Shown here: one piece after another, positions 20,664 to 30,234 of the stretch
How positions within the stretch are numbered: the first letter of the stretch is position 1
How the letters are laid out: the number at the start of each line of letters is the position of its first letter
NCBI GenBank assembly: GCA_963796675.1
Contig: CAWCMS010000020.1
Coordinates: 707,703-771,702 of the forward strand
Length of the DNA: 64,000 nucleotides
Source: CAWCDJ01 sp963796675
GTDB lineage: Bacteria > Acidobacteriota > Terriglobia > Bryobacterales > Bryobacteraceae
Reading direction: 5' to 3'
The notes under the pieces: model-generated
Told to the model about the DNA's origin: nothing
The model's input: the letters and a program-made list of their open reading frames with translations, nothing else
The model's database searches: none
Made by a program: the position numbers and the translations under genes

Positions 20664-23289
20664 TCAGCCTTCGTCGCGAAGCACCGTCATCGGATCGACT
20701 CCCGCCGCGCGGCTCGCCGGGATCAAGGCCGCCAGTAGGCCGACAAGAGTCATCAGAATGCAGGCAGCCGCGAGCGCGACCGGGTCGAGCGCGGACACCT
20801 GGAACAAGAGACTCTTCAGCGCCCGGGTCAGCGCGAAGGCTCCAGCCAGTCCGGCGGCAAGTCCCACGAGGACCATCCAGAGTGCGCTGCGCAAAGTGTG
20901 AGACACGACGTCACCGCGCCGCGCGCCCAGAGCCATGCGGATGCCGATCTCGCGACGCTGCTGCGTGACCGCATGCGCCAGGACGCCGTAAAGTCCCAGC
21001 GCGGCCATCAGTGCCGCGATGCCGGCGAAGGCTCCTACCACCCACGTGGGCTGCTCCGCCCAGAGCATGCTCTGCTCCTTCACTTGCTCCATTGTCCTGA
21101 CTTCTCCCAGTGGCAGGTGGGGATCGAGCTGCCGCACTGCTTCCCGAATTCCGGACATTGCCGCCGACGGCTCGCTCCGTGTCCGAACGACCAAATGAAT
21201 GTTCTGCCGCGGGGAATTGGGCTAAAGGCACATAGACTACGGGCTCGATCGCGGCACGCAGTCCGCCGGTGCGCTCGTTGCGTATCACGCCCACGATCTG
21301 CGGACTCACTCGAGACTCCGGAATCGGGCCGTAGCCCGGCAGGTAGGTGACCACGGTCCGTCCGACCGGATTCCCGAAGTTCAATTTGCCTGATAAATCC
21401 CGGGCCGTCTCCTGATTGATCACCATCACCGACGGGGTGCCCGCGCGATCGCGATCTTCAATTCCGCGCCCGGATTGGACAGGAATTTGCAGCGTAGCGA
21501 AATACCAGGGATCGACCATCTTGACGCGCACGAGGAGACGTTCCTTCGCTCCCGGCACGTTGATAAACTCGCCCCACTGCACACCGTCGAGAGGCAAGCT
21601 GAGCGAGACCGATGCCTGCGCCACTCCGGGCACGGATCGGAGGCGCTCTACGACGGTTTCGTAGAACGATGCGGCGCTTTCGGCAGTCGGATATGCGGCC
21701 GCTGGAAGATCGGCTGACATGGTAATCACGTGGTCGATTCTGACTCCTGCATCCACCAGCTGCAATTTCGCCAGGCTCTTGAACAAGAGGGCCGCGCCGC
21801 AGATCAACACCACCGAAATGGCGACTTCAGCGATGACAATCGCGCGGCGCACGGCGGCGCTCGATCCCGACGAGCCGCGCGCCGCCAGATTCAAAGAACT
21901 GGACAGCTTACCGAAAGAAATCTGCAAGGAAGGAAGCAGACCGGTGAGCATCAAAACCGCCATCACGGCCGCCGCGGCAAAACCGAGGACGCGGGTATCC
22001 AGGCTGAGATCGGCAGTAAACGGAAGTGAGGTTTCGACCAGTGGGGCCGCTGCATGAAGCAGCAGGTAGGCCAGTGCAATACCTGCCAGGCCTCCGAGCA
22101 CGCACATCACCAGGCTCTCGGTGAGCAACTGGGCGATCAAGCGGCCGCGCCCGGCCCCCAGGCTCGCTCGGAGGGCCATCTCCTTCCTCCGGGTCGCTCC
22201 TTTGGCCAGCACCAGATTCGCTACATTCGCGCAGGCGATGAGCATCACCATCACAACCGCTCCGAACGCGAGATAGATCGACCGGCGCAGCGTATCGCCC
22301 ACCAGCAACCGGGCGAATGGCTCCACCGTGAAGCGCCAGTCCTTTTTCCAAGCGGGCATGACTGGGGCAAGGCTGGCTCTTAACGTGTTCATCCTGGCTT
22401 GCGCCTGTTCGATGTTCACACCGGAGCGGAGGCGGCCGATCACGTGCAGCCAGTGCTGACTGCGATTCAGTTGATCCGCCGCGAAGATCATCGGTTTCCA
22501 GAACCGCGCTCCATCCCGATCGAAACTGCCTGTGGGCAACACCCCGATGATCCGGTGGCGCTCGCCGTCGAGCGTCAGTTCACGTTTCAGAATGTCGGGA
22601 TCGCCGGCGAATTGCGTCTGCCACGTCCCGTAGCTCAACACCACCACGGGGATCGCTCCCGGCTGATCCTCCCCCGGCGCGAACAGGCGCCCCAGGCGAG
22701 CCTTCACGCCGAACACGTTGAAGTAATCGGCCGATACCAGTTTGCCCGAAAGGCGCACCGGATCGCCGCTGGTCGCCACCGCCGCTCGGATAGGATCTTC
22801 CGCGGACAGCGCTTCAAAGATGCTGTTCTGCCGCTTCCAGTCGAGAAAAGTGAGGGTGGTGGTGGGATTATTCCCCTCTGGCGGAGTCTCCCAAAGCCGC
22901 ACCATGCGTTCCGGCTCAGGAAACGGGAGCGGCCTCAACAAGACCGCATCCACGATACTGAACATCGCCGTATTGGCGCCGATGCCGAGAGCCAGTAATC
23001 CGATGGTTACGGCGGCGAACCCGGGATCCCGGGCGAGGGAAGCCATTCCGTATCGTACGTCCCGGAACAGGTTCTCCACCCACCGGACGCTCCGCTGATC
23101 CCGATGAGTTTCCTTCATCTGTTCGATGCCTCCAAAACCACGGCGGGCCTCGCGGCGAGCCTCTTCGGGGGAGAGCCCGGAGGCTATCGCATGGAGCTCA
23201 GCCATTTCCAGGTGGGCGAGGATTTCGCCCTGCAGCTCTCGATCGAGACGCCGCTTGCGAACCAGCGCCAGCAGACGCGCCGGCAGCAA
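20664..23289 (-). CDS. ADOP-family MacB/FtsX-like permease, one frameshift
   Basis: Acidobacterial duplicated orphan permease: two FtsX-like domains with MacB-type periplasmic domains and no ATPase. The N-terminus has a short soluble region (RKRRLDRELQGEILAHLEMAEL) common to ADOPs. The first permease domain ends near VMVMLIACANVANLVLAKGATRRKEMALRASLGA; the second ends with ALGLYGVLAHAVTQQRREIGIRMALGA. One extra base in the G run at 21211-21214 breaks the frame; removing it reads VYVPLAQFPRQNIHLVVRTR. The span is one base more than a multiple of three, so about 874 residues. A PadR gene lies immediately upstream, the usual pairing. Confidence 0.92.
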
Positions 23290-23298
23290 ATCGCAGCT

Positions 23299-23637
23299 TC
23301 ACGATTCCGCCTCCAGGAAGCGGGCCACCAGCGCCGTCGCCCTCTCCCAATTCGCAACCGCGACACTGAGTTGCTTGCCTCCGGCCCTGGTCAGCGAGTA
23401 AAACTTGACCTTGCGTTTGGTCTCGGAAATTCCCCATTGCGTGCGAATCCAGCCTTGCTCCTCCAGGCGTATCAGAGCCGGATAGATCGACCCCTGGTTC
23501 AATCGCACAAGGTTCTCCGCGACTTGCTCAATTCTCCTGGCGATGCGGTAGCCGTGCATCTGTCCCATCGTGTCCAATGTTTTGAGGATCAGGAGATCCA
23601 GGGTTCCGTACGGAACATCTGTTTTGTGCTCAGACAT
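23299..23637 (-). CDS. PadR-family transcriptional regulator
   Basis: Winged-helix repressor, 112 residues. The family signature is clear: GTLDLLILKTLDTMGQMHGYRIARRIEQ, the recognition helix around RLNQGSIYPALIRLEEQGWI, and the wing ending KVKFYSLTRAGGKQL. The ATG at 23637 (MSEHKTDVPYG) is preferred over the TTG at 23649. It is ten bases upstream of the ADOP permease gene, and is presumably its autoregulated repressor. Confidence 0.93.
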   Translation of the reverse strand: MSEHKTDVPYGTLDLLILKTLDTMGQMHGYRIARRIEQVAENLVRLNQGSIYPALIRLEEQGWIRTQWGISETKRKVKFYSLTRAGGKQLSVAVANWERATALVARFLEAES

Positions 23638-23652
23638 GTTGGCAGTCAACAG

Positions 23653-23688
23653 CTACATACTACATCCGGCCAACCGGTAGGCTGTCAA
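23653..23688 (-). promoter_or_regulatory. Candidate padR promoter and operator
   Basis: On the minus strand a TTGACA -35 box (23688-23683) is followed 18 bases later by TGTAGT (23664-23659). The -10 region contains the direct repeat TGTAGTATGTAG, the sort of A/T-rich repeat bound by PadR proteins. If used, the transcript would have a very short leader. Confidence 0.4.
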
Positions 23689-23896
23689 CACCTCTTAGAA
23701 GCATCCCCGCGAAGTCCTTCAAAATGACCCGCCGCCTTCGAGTTGATTACCTTTTCGGGACACGATAAACTACTGCCAACCGGATCAGGCACGTTTTGTG
23801 ATCGAAGGGGCTGCCGCCTTCAGTAGAGACGCGGATCGTAGCGCTTTTCAACCCGAGAGATCGGCGTTCCGGACATCCACGGGCTGACGTGGCAAG

Positions 23897-25252
23897 ATGC
23901 AACCAGTCGACAAACACGTCCCAGTGCGGAGCGTTCTGGGCGATGGTGGACCGTTAGCGGTGCTTGGCCGCCGCGCCATCGACAGCGAAACACTGCGGCG
24001 CTCGCCCCGCCTTCGCATCCTGCTCGAACACCTCTGTGAGCGCACCGTCAGCGGCCACCCGGAAGAACTCACGGAGCCGCAAATCGGGGTGGCTGTCTTC
24101 GACCGGACGCCGGGCTACGATTCCGCCAACGATAATGTGGTCCGCGTGGCAGCCCGGCAGTTACGGCTCAAGCTGAAGCAGTATTTCGAAACGGAGGCTG
24201 CCCGATCTCCGGAAATCCTCGTGATTCCGAAGGGATCGTACGTCCCGCAAGTCCTGCTCCGCACGCCGGGATTTCACGATACGCCGGAAGAAGTGGCACC
24301 CGTGGGGCCGGTGTCCGTACCACCGCACGCACACTCCACGCCGCGTTGGAAGTGGGCTGCGCTGGCGGCCGCGGGCATTCTCGCAGTACTCGTGGCCGCA
24401 TACGTCTTACGAGCGTCGTGGAAGAACAAAGACCTGACGCTGACCCGGGATCTCCGGGAGCCCAGCCTGGACCTTGTTAAATCGACCGTGCTGGTTCCCG
24501 GCCAGCGTACTCTGGCGATTGTGGGGGACGCGGACCTCGCGATGTTGAGCGAACGCGCGGGTGTCACGCTAAGTCTGAAGGACTACATGGCGGGCGGACG
24601 GAACAGCCTGACGGCGGCGCTCCCTAAAGAGGAGAAGTCGCTTTGGGAATCCGGCCTTTCGCGTATGCACGTTGATTCCGCATCGCTCGCCGCGATCGTC
24701 CGCATCCTGCAGTTGGACGCGCAGACACCCGACCAGATGACCGTACAGCATGCCGCCGAGGTCCGCGCTTCCGACATCGGAAACGGCAACCTGCTGCTGA
24801 TCGGCGATCCCGCGGGCAACCCATGGATGGAGCTCATCACACCGGACTTGAACTTTCAGGTGTTCTTCGACAACGTGAAACACGTGATGGCGGTCCGCAA
24901 CCGTGAGCCAAAGGCCGGCGAGGCGCCGCAATACAGCTACACTTCAACCTCCAATCGTTCGCAGGGCTTTGCCGTAATTGCGATGAAGGCGAATCCGGTC
25001 GGCACCGGCAAGGCACTGCTGCTCTCGGGTACGGACCCGGAAGCTGTGGCGGCCGCGGTGGCATTCGTGACGGATCGCGAGTCGGTGCCGCGGTTGTGCG
25101 CGGTCGCCGGCGTCTCGAATCCGCAGGAGTTGGACGCTTTTGAACTACTGCTCCGGGTGAACTCCATCAAGGGGCTCTCGGGCGTCGCGGAAGTACTCTC
25201 GTCGCGCCAGACGCGGCGCGGGAGCATCGTTCCGCCGAAAGCGGCTCAATAG
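23897..25252 (+). CDS. Membrane-anchored regulator with CadC-like N-terminal domain, 451 aa
   Basis: Residues about 30-115 match the winged-helix-like domain found in many acidobacterial and planctomycete one-component sensors: SPRLRILLEHLCERTV, then VFDRTPGYDSANDNVVRVAARQLRLKLKQYF and PKGSYVP. One transmembrane helix follows at about 153-172 (WAALAAAGILAVLVAAYVL), then an extracytoplasmic domain of about 275 residues without a recognised family. The likely role is sensing outside and binding DNA inside. It ends seven bases past the end of the convergent MFS gene. Divergent from padR; target unknown. Confidence 0.8.
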   Translation: MQPVDKHVPVRSVLGDGGPLAVLGRRAIDSETLRRSPRLRILLEHLCERTVSGHPEELTEPQIGVAVFDRTPGYDSANDNVVRVAARQLRLKLKQYFETEAARSPEILVIPKGSYVPQVLLRTPGFHDTPEEVAPVGPVSVPPHAHSTPRWKWAALAAAGILAVLVAAYVLRASWKNKDLTLTRDLREPSLDLVKSTVLVPGQRTLAIVGDADLAMLSERAGVTLSLKDYMAGGRNSLTAALPKEEKSLWESGLSRMHVDSASLAAIVRILQLDAQTPDQMTVQHAAEVRASDIGNGNLLLIGDPAGNPWMELITPDLNFQVFFDNVKHVMAVRNREPKAGEAPQYSYTSTSNRSQGFAVIAMKANPVGTGKALLLSGTDPEAVAAAVAFVTDRESVPRLCAVAGVSNPQELDAFELLLRVNSIKGLSGVAEVLSSRQTRRGSIVPPKAAQ

Positions 25253-26493
25253 AGGGCGCCGCTCGATCCGGTCTTCACCATCCACCAGTACAAGGGAATC
25301 ACGGCCAGTAGAATCACGACGGCCACCGTAAATGCCGTCGAATACGATCCGGTTCGCTCGACGATCAAGCCGGTAACCAGCGGCGCCACCACCCCGGAGA
25401 TATTGCCGGCCAAATTCAGAACCCCCATGGAAAACCCGACGTCCTTGTCGGGGCTGATGCGCTGCACCAGGGCGAAGATATTGCCGGACGAGAGCCCCAC
25501 CAGGGAGGCACCGCCCAGCAGCATTACACAGGCAGCGATCCCATCCACGCGCCCGGCGGGAATCAGCAGGATACTGCTTAAGTAGGACGCGGTAATGATC
25601 AGCTTCCGGCTGAAGATTTCATCCCAGCCGATGGCGACTAAGCGGTCGGCCATCCACCCTCCGATCGGTTCCGCAAGGGTGAAGGTCAGGTACGGGACCA
25701 TCGTATAAATGCCGGCGGTCTCAATCGGCAAGTGGCGTGACTGGACGAAGTAAGTGGGGAGCCACGTCACCATCAGGTAGAAGTAATAGCCGTACCCGAT
25801 ATGCGCCAGGCTCATCCCCAGCAGCCTGCGATCCAGGCGCCAGGCTCTTGGCTTCGCAGCTCCAGGCTCCCGAGGGGACACCGTGCTCGCACTCTTTGGA
25901 AAGCAGGCGAACCAGGGGATCAGCCACAGCATGGAGACGGCGCCCAGGATATAGAAAGACACCCGCCAGCCGAAAGCGACGACCGCCATCGCAATCAGCG
26001 GCGCGCCGAAGGCCAACCCCGCACGCGTCCCGGAATTCACCAGGCCCGAAGCAAGCCCGCGGGCCTCCGGAGGAAAGAGTACGCTGACGATTCTCATGCT
26101 GCCGGGAACATGTATGGCCTCCCCGATTCCCAGCAGCACCCGGAAAAGCAAGAGAACCCACAGACTGCCGGCAAATCCCGTAAGCCCGCAGGTGATCGAC
26201 CACCAGGCGAAGCAGACCGCGTAGAACCAGCGCAGATTGAAGCGGTCGGAAAGCCAGCCGACCGGAATTTGCATCAACGCATAGGACCAGAAGAACGCCG
26301 AGAGCAGAACGCCCATGCGGGCAGGCCCGAGATGGAGATCGGCCGCGATGATCGGGAGTGCTACCGAGATGATGATGCGGTCGAGGTAGTTGCTGAGCCC
26401 GGCCACCAGCAGCAGGGCCGCAATCCACCATCGGCGCCGCAGCACCATCTGCCGGCCGTGCTCATGCCGGGTGACTGCGTTTGCAGGGGTCAT
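25246..26493 (-). CDS. MFS transporter, anion:cation symporter (sugar acid/oligosaccharide type)
   Basis: Twelve-helix major facilitator of the ACS family, 415 residues. The opening is RRRWWIAALLLVAGLSNYLDRIIISVALPII, with the family motif GWLSDRFNLRWFY and a second-half repeat. Members carry hexuronates, galactonate or other sugar acids. The ATG at 26493 is preferred to the upstream extension because a charged N-terminal segment suits the family. It is directly downstream of the TonB receptor gene in a one-direction sugar locus; its stop overlaps the convergent regulator by seven bases. Confidence 0.85.
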   Translation of the reverse strand: MTPANAVTRHEHGRQMVLRRRWWIAALLLVAGLSNYLDRIIISVALPIIAADLHLGPARMGVLLSAFFWSYALMQIPVGWLSDRFNLRWFYAVCFAWWSITCGLTGFAGSLWVLLLFRVLLGIGEAIHVPGSMRIVSVLFPPEARGLASGLVNSGTRAGLAFGAPLIAMAVVAFGWRVSFYILGAVSMLWLIPWFACFPKSASTVSPREPGAAKPRAWRLDRRLLGMSLAHIGYGYYFYLMVTWLPTYFVQSRHLPIETAGIYTMVPYLTFTLAEPIGGWMADRLVAIGWDEIFSRKLIITASYLSSILLIPAGRVDGIAACVMLLGGASLVGLSSGNIFALVQRISPDKDVGFSMGVLNLAGNISGVVAPLVTGLIVERTGSYSTAFTVAVVILLAVIPLYWWMVKTGSSGALY

Positions 26494-26570
26494 GTTGTCA
26501 TTCTTCTTTACTTCCGCAGCCGGCGGAGGCCGGCTGCGCACCCTTTCGGACCAGATACGAATCCCGGATA

Positions 26571-29500
26571 TCAGAACAGCAGCTTCAGGCTGACTTGAAT
26601 CCGGCGCGGATTATTGTTTTGCGAAGTGATCACACCGAACGCGTTGTTCGTAGGGTCCATCGTGGGATTGCCGAATAACGGGTGATTCATCGCATTCAGG
26701 GCCTCGCCGCGTAATTGCATCGTGATCTTTTCGAGAAACTTCTGAGACTTAATCACGGAAATATCCCAGTTATCGATTCCCGGAGCCCGAACGTTCGAGA
26801 AACGCAGGGGGAACGTTCTGAGGTTATTGCTGAGTTGCTGATTGCTGGCCTTGACGAAGCCCGCATTGACATTAAACCACTCCTTGACGCCGCGGTCGCC
26901 GCCGGCGAGTGGAATCTCATGCAGGTCTCCGGTGAACAGCACGTCCCCCCAAGCCAATGGTGCACCGGATTGCACCACCCACACTCCTTCCGCCTGCCAG
27001 CCGCCGATCATGAGATTGGCGAAGCCGTGAGCGCCGGCCAACCATTTCCTACCCTTACCGAACGGCAGTTCGTAGATCACGCTCATCGACGCGCGGTGCG
27101 TAAAGTCCTGATCGGAGATCACCCGCTCCGGCATCGGGTCCCCCGCATTCAGGTAGTTGGTGGCCTCCATGAACTTCGAATAGGTGTAGGATCCGGTCAG
27201 CGTCAGGCCGCGGGAGAACCGCTTCTCGGCCTTCGCCTCAAGCGAGTGGTACCACGAATAGCCCTGATTGGTGGTGGTCGTCACGGACGAGAACTGCGGA
27301 TAGGCAGTGAGCAGTTTGTATCGCTGGATTACGGAGCCGGCAAGCGAAGTGGCCGGCAACAGCGGATAGAAGGGATTGGTCACGTTCGCAGTCAGATAAT
27401 TGATCGTGGTGTTATCGCGCACCGGCTGGGTGCTGAGATAGATATCCGGCAGGGCGTCCAGATTCCGGTTGATTTCGATATGGGTTCCCCGATTGCCGAC
27501 ATAACTGACATCCACGACCACCTGGTGTGGCAGTTCATGTTGGATTCCGAGAGACCAGCGCTGCATGTAAGGCGGCAGAGGATTCTGGTTGAAGAACGTC
27601 ACGTCCTGTCCGAGACCGTTCGAATATCCACCCGCCGCGCCCAATGGCTGCTGGACGCCGTTGGGAAACGGATTTGCCAGCAGGTCCGGAGCGAACGACA
27701 ATCCACCGTTTAGAGACGGAATCAGATTGGTGGTCTGGCTGAAGCCGGTCTGGATCACATTCGTCCGTCGCGTGCCCAGGAACCCATAATAGATGCCGTA
27801 TCCGGCGCGCAGAACGGTGTGGTGCGTCAGGGAGTAGGCCAGACCCACGCGCGGCATGAAGCTGTGGGTGTAGGCGTGCCAAAGGTCGCGCCCGTTGCCG
27901 GTGGCGTCCGCGTAAGTCAGGCCACCCTGCACCAGGAACTGCGAGGGGTCGAGCCCCTGGGTGGGGTTTTGGGCATAGTTCGCCTGCACTTGCGCCGAAA
28001 TAGGCAGGGCGGCAGCCGGGTTGAAGCCCACCACGGAACGGTTGTATCGCTCGGTGATCGGGCTTTCGATCTCGTAGCGCAGTCCGACATTGACGCTTAG
28101 GCGCGGCGAGACCTTCCAGTCGTCATGGATATACAGGCCCGTGGCGGTCGACTGCTCGGCATAACTCGCGGGCACGGTGACATAGCCGGAGTCGGGGACC
28201 CCCAATAACATGGATGCGAGGCCCTGACCGAGCGGAGACGCAGCGGAGTTATCGAACGGTCCCTGAGTGTAGGTGGTGCCGAAGTTCAGGTTGCCGGTAG
28301 CAGTGTTGTCCGGCTGGTACTGATTTTGCCGGTAGGCACGGAACTCGGCGCCGAACCGGATCGCATGCGCTCCGGTGATCTTATTGAAAGTCAGCGAAAA
28401 GGCGTGGTTGTCGTTCGGACGGTCGAGCCAGCCATTCCACGTCGGTGCATAACCGCCTATGGTGATATACGGGAAGCGGCGGTTGGAAACGGGAATCTCG
28501 TTATTGTAGTTCGACGAGAAGCCGAGACTGGTGAGATCGAAGCCGTGGGCGGCCGGAAGCGAATCATAGATGCGGACAAACCGGTCGTATCCATAGTGCA
28601 GGTTCATCACGAAGGTGGGACTGATGGTGAAAACTTCGTCGACAATGCCGCCGCGGGATTGAAATTCGAAGGGCCGGGCGGTAGTCAGATTGTGGAACCA
28701 GTCGAGCGCCACACTGCTGCGTTCCATGGTGTTGACGCGGGCGAAGACCCGGTGCCGCGTACCAAAGTTGTGATCGACACGGGCCATGATCGAGTAGTAA
28801 TGCGCGTTCTCCGTGGCGTTTGGCTCCGGCAGGTTGTTCGTCCCGTTGGCCGTCCCGGCGACCGTGGGAAGCGGATAGTAGTTGAGGATGTTCTGCGCGA
28901 TCGGGCTGAGGCGGGAAGCCGGAATGATATTGTTCGGAAACCCGGTCTCCTGGTAGCGGCCGCCCGCCGCTGCGACTCGCGACGCCGGATCGTAGATCTG
29001 GTACTGGGAGCCCAGGCCGAGCAGGCTGGAGAAATCGCCGGTCCTTTCGGCCGCGGTCGGCACCGTGAGTGTGGTTCCGCGAATCCGGTTCTGGCGGAGG
29101 CCTTCGTAGCCAAAGAAGAAGAACGTCTTATTGCGGCCGTCGTAGACTTTCGGGAGAAATACCGGGCCTCCAGCGGTGGCGCCCCATCGGTGATAGATGA
29201 TGCTGCCGCGCGGCTGGCCGATCGAATTTCCAAAGAACGTATTGGCCACGAACGAAGTGGGAATGATGCCGAAAAACGCCGTGCCGTGCAGAGTGTTGGT
29301 GCCGGACTTGAGGGTGAGGTTGGTTGCGCCGCCCTCGGTGAAGCCGACACTGGCATCGTAGGTGATGGTCTGTACCTTCAATTCGGCCACGGAGTCCGAG
29401 GGCGGCATCCACGAGGTGATCAGCTCGTTCGGACCGTTATTGGTGGACGACGTCGGCACCCCGTCCACCAGGATTTCGCTAAGTTGCGCACGGGTACCCG

Positions 29501-30074
29501 CGAACGTGTAGGAGTTGCTGAAAGAGTCAAACGGGCTGTCATTGCCCTGAATACAATTGACGCAGCTCAGGCCGGGAGAGAGCCCCATGACCCAGAAAGG
29601 GATGCCGTGCGGCATGGGTAGCTCGGTCAGGCGCCTCTCTTCGATCACGCTGCCCGTGGACGCTGTGTCGGTTTCGAGCAGCGGAGTTTCTCCACTTACG
29701 GTCACGGCTTCGCTGGCATTTCCGACCTCCAGGGCAATGTTCAGTTCCAGGCGATCGTTGACGTGGAGCTCAAGATCGTCATGCCGGTATCCCTTGAAGC
29801 CGGCCTTTTCGCACTCCACTAGATAGATTCCAGGAATCAGGTAGGTTGCGACGAAGTTGCCCGAGTCATTGGTTTGGGAGGTTATCGTTACGCCAGTGGC
29901 CTTGTTGGTGATCTTCAGGCTGGCCCCCGGCACAACGGCGGACGATGAATCGGTCACGCGACCCAGGAGCGTGGCGCGGGTTTCCTGCGCCAGACTGGTG
30001 ATCGCGACCACTACCAGAAGCAGAATCAGGCGAGCAAATTGCAACATGCGGCGCGTTCCGCGTGAAGACGTCAT
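26571..30074 (-). CDS. Oar-like TonB-dependent receptor with carboxypeptidase-regulatory N-terminus
   Basis: Large outer-membrane receptor, 1167 residues, intact. After a signal peptide (LQFARLILLLVVVAITSLAQ) comes a carboxypeptidase-regulatory-like domain (about 33-115: ATLLGRVTDSSSAVVPGA and IPGIYLVECEKAGF), then a plug domain (about 120-300, ETPLLETDTASTGSVIEER) and a C-terminal beta-barrel ending in an aromatic-type final strand (IQVSLKLLF). This architecture is typical of acidobacterial receptors for plant or soil glycans. It sits between a GH32 gene and an MFS transporter gene, which points to an oligosaccharide ligand. Confidence 0.92.
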   Translation of the reverse strand: MTSSRGTRRMLQFARLILLLVVVAITSLAQETRATLLGRVTDSSSAVVPGASLKITNKATGVTITSQTNDSGNFVATYLIPGIYLVECEKAGFKGYRHDDLELHVNDRLELNIALEVGNASEAVTVSGETPLLETDTASTGSVIEERRLTELPMPHGIPFWVMGLSPGLSCVNCIQGNDSPFDSFSNSYTFAGTRAQLSEILVDGVPTSSTNNGPNELITSWMPPSDSVAELKVQTITYDASVGFTEGGATNLTLKSGTNTLHGTAFFGIIPTSFVANTFFGNSIGQPRGSIIYHRWGATAGGPVFLPKVYDGRNKTFFFFGYEGLRQNRIRGTTLTVPTAAERTGDFSSLLGLGSQYQIYDPASRVAAAGGRYQETGFPNNIIPASRLSPIAQNILNYYPLPTVAGTANGTNNLPEPNATENAHYYSIMARVDHNFGTRHRVFARVNTMERSSVALDWFHNLTTARPFEFQSRGGIVDEVFTISPTFVMNLHYGYDRFVRIYDSLPAAHGFDLTSLGFSSNYNNEIPVSNRRFPYITIGGYAPTWNGWLDRPNDNHAFSLTFNKITGAHAIRFGAEFRAYRQNQYQPDNTATGNLNFGTTYTQGPFDNSAASPLGQGLASMLLGVPDSGYVTVPASYAEQSTATGLYIHDDWKVSPRLSVNVGLRYEIESPITERYNRSVVGFNPAAALPISAQVQANYAQNPTQGLDPSQFLVQGGLTYADATGNGRDLWHAYTHSFMPRVGLAYSLTHHTVLRAGYGIYYGFLGTRRTNVIQTGFSQTTNLIPSLNGGLSFAPDLLANPFPNGVQQPLGAAGGYSNGLGQDVTFFNQNPLPPYMQRWSLGIQHELPHQVVVDVSYVGNRGTHIEINRNLDALPDIYLSTQPVRDNTTINYLTANVTNPFYPLLPATSLAGSVIQRYKLLTAYPQFSSVTTTTNQGYSWYHSLEAKAEKRFSRGLTLTGSYTYSKFMEATNYLNAGDPMPERVISDQDFTHRASMSVIYELPFGKGRKWLAGAHGFANLMIGGWQAEGVWVVQSGAPLAWGDVLFTGDLHEIPLAGGDRGVKEWFNVNAGFVKASNQQLSNNLRTFPLRFSNVRAPGIDNWDISVIKSQKFLEKITMQLRGEALNAMNHPLFGNPTMDPTNNAFGVITSQNNNPRRIQVSLKLLF

Positions 30075-30205
30075 GGTTCACTCCTCTAATTGACTGTTCC
30101 CCTGACAGACAGATCGGGTCCGGGACCGGTGCGGCGCAGGGAATCGCCGTGAACCGGCTTGCCTCTCAGCCCGGAGCCTCTTCCACAAATGACAATTACC
30201 GATTG

Positions 30206-30227
30206 GCGGCCGGAGCACCGGCGCCGC
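30206..30227. terminator. Imperfect GC hairpin after the GH32 gene
   Basis: GCGGCCGG and a matching but bulged CCGGCGCCGC with a short AGCA-type loop, just past the GH32 stop (30235) on the minus strand. No T-run; tentative. Confidence 0.25.
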
Positions 30228-30234
30228 AAGAGAA

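Noticed and set aside
28326..29621. Plus-strand ORF of 431 residues opposite the TonB receptor
   Set aside because: Antisense shadow of a conserved receptor; its sequence shows no domain.
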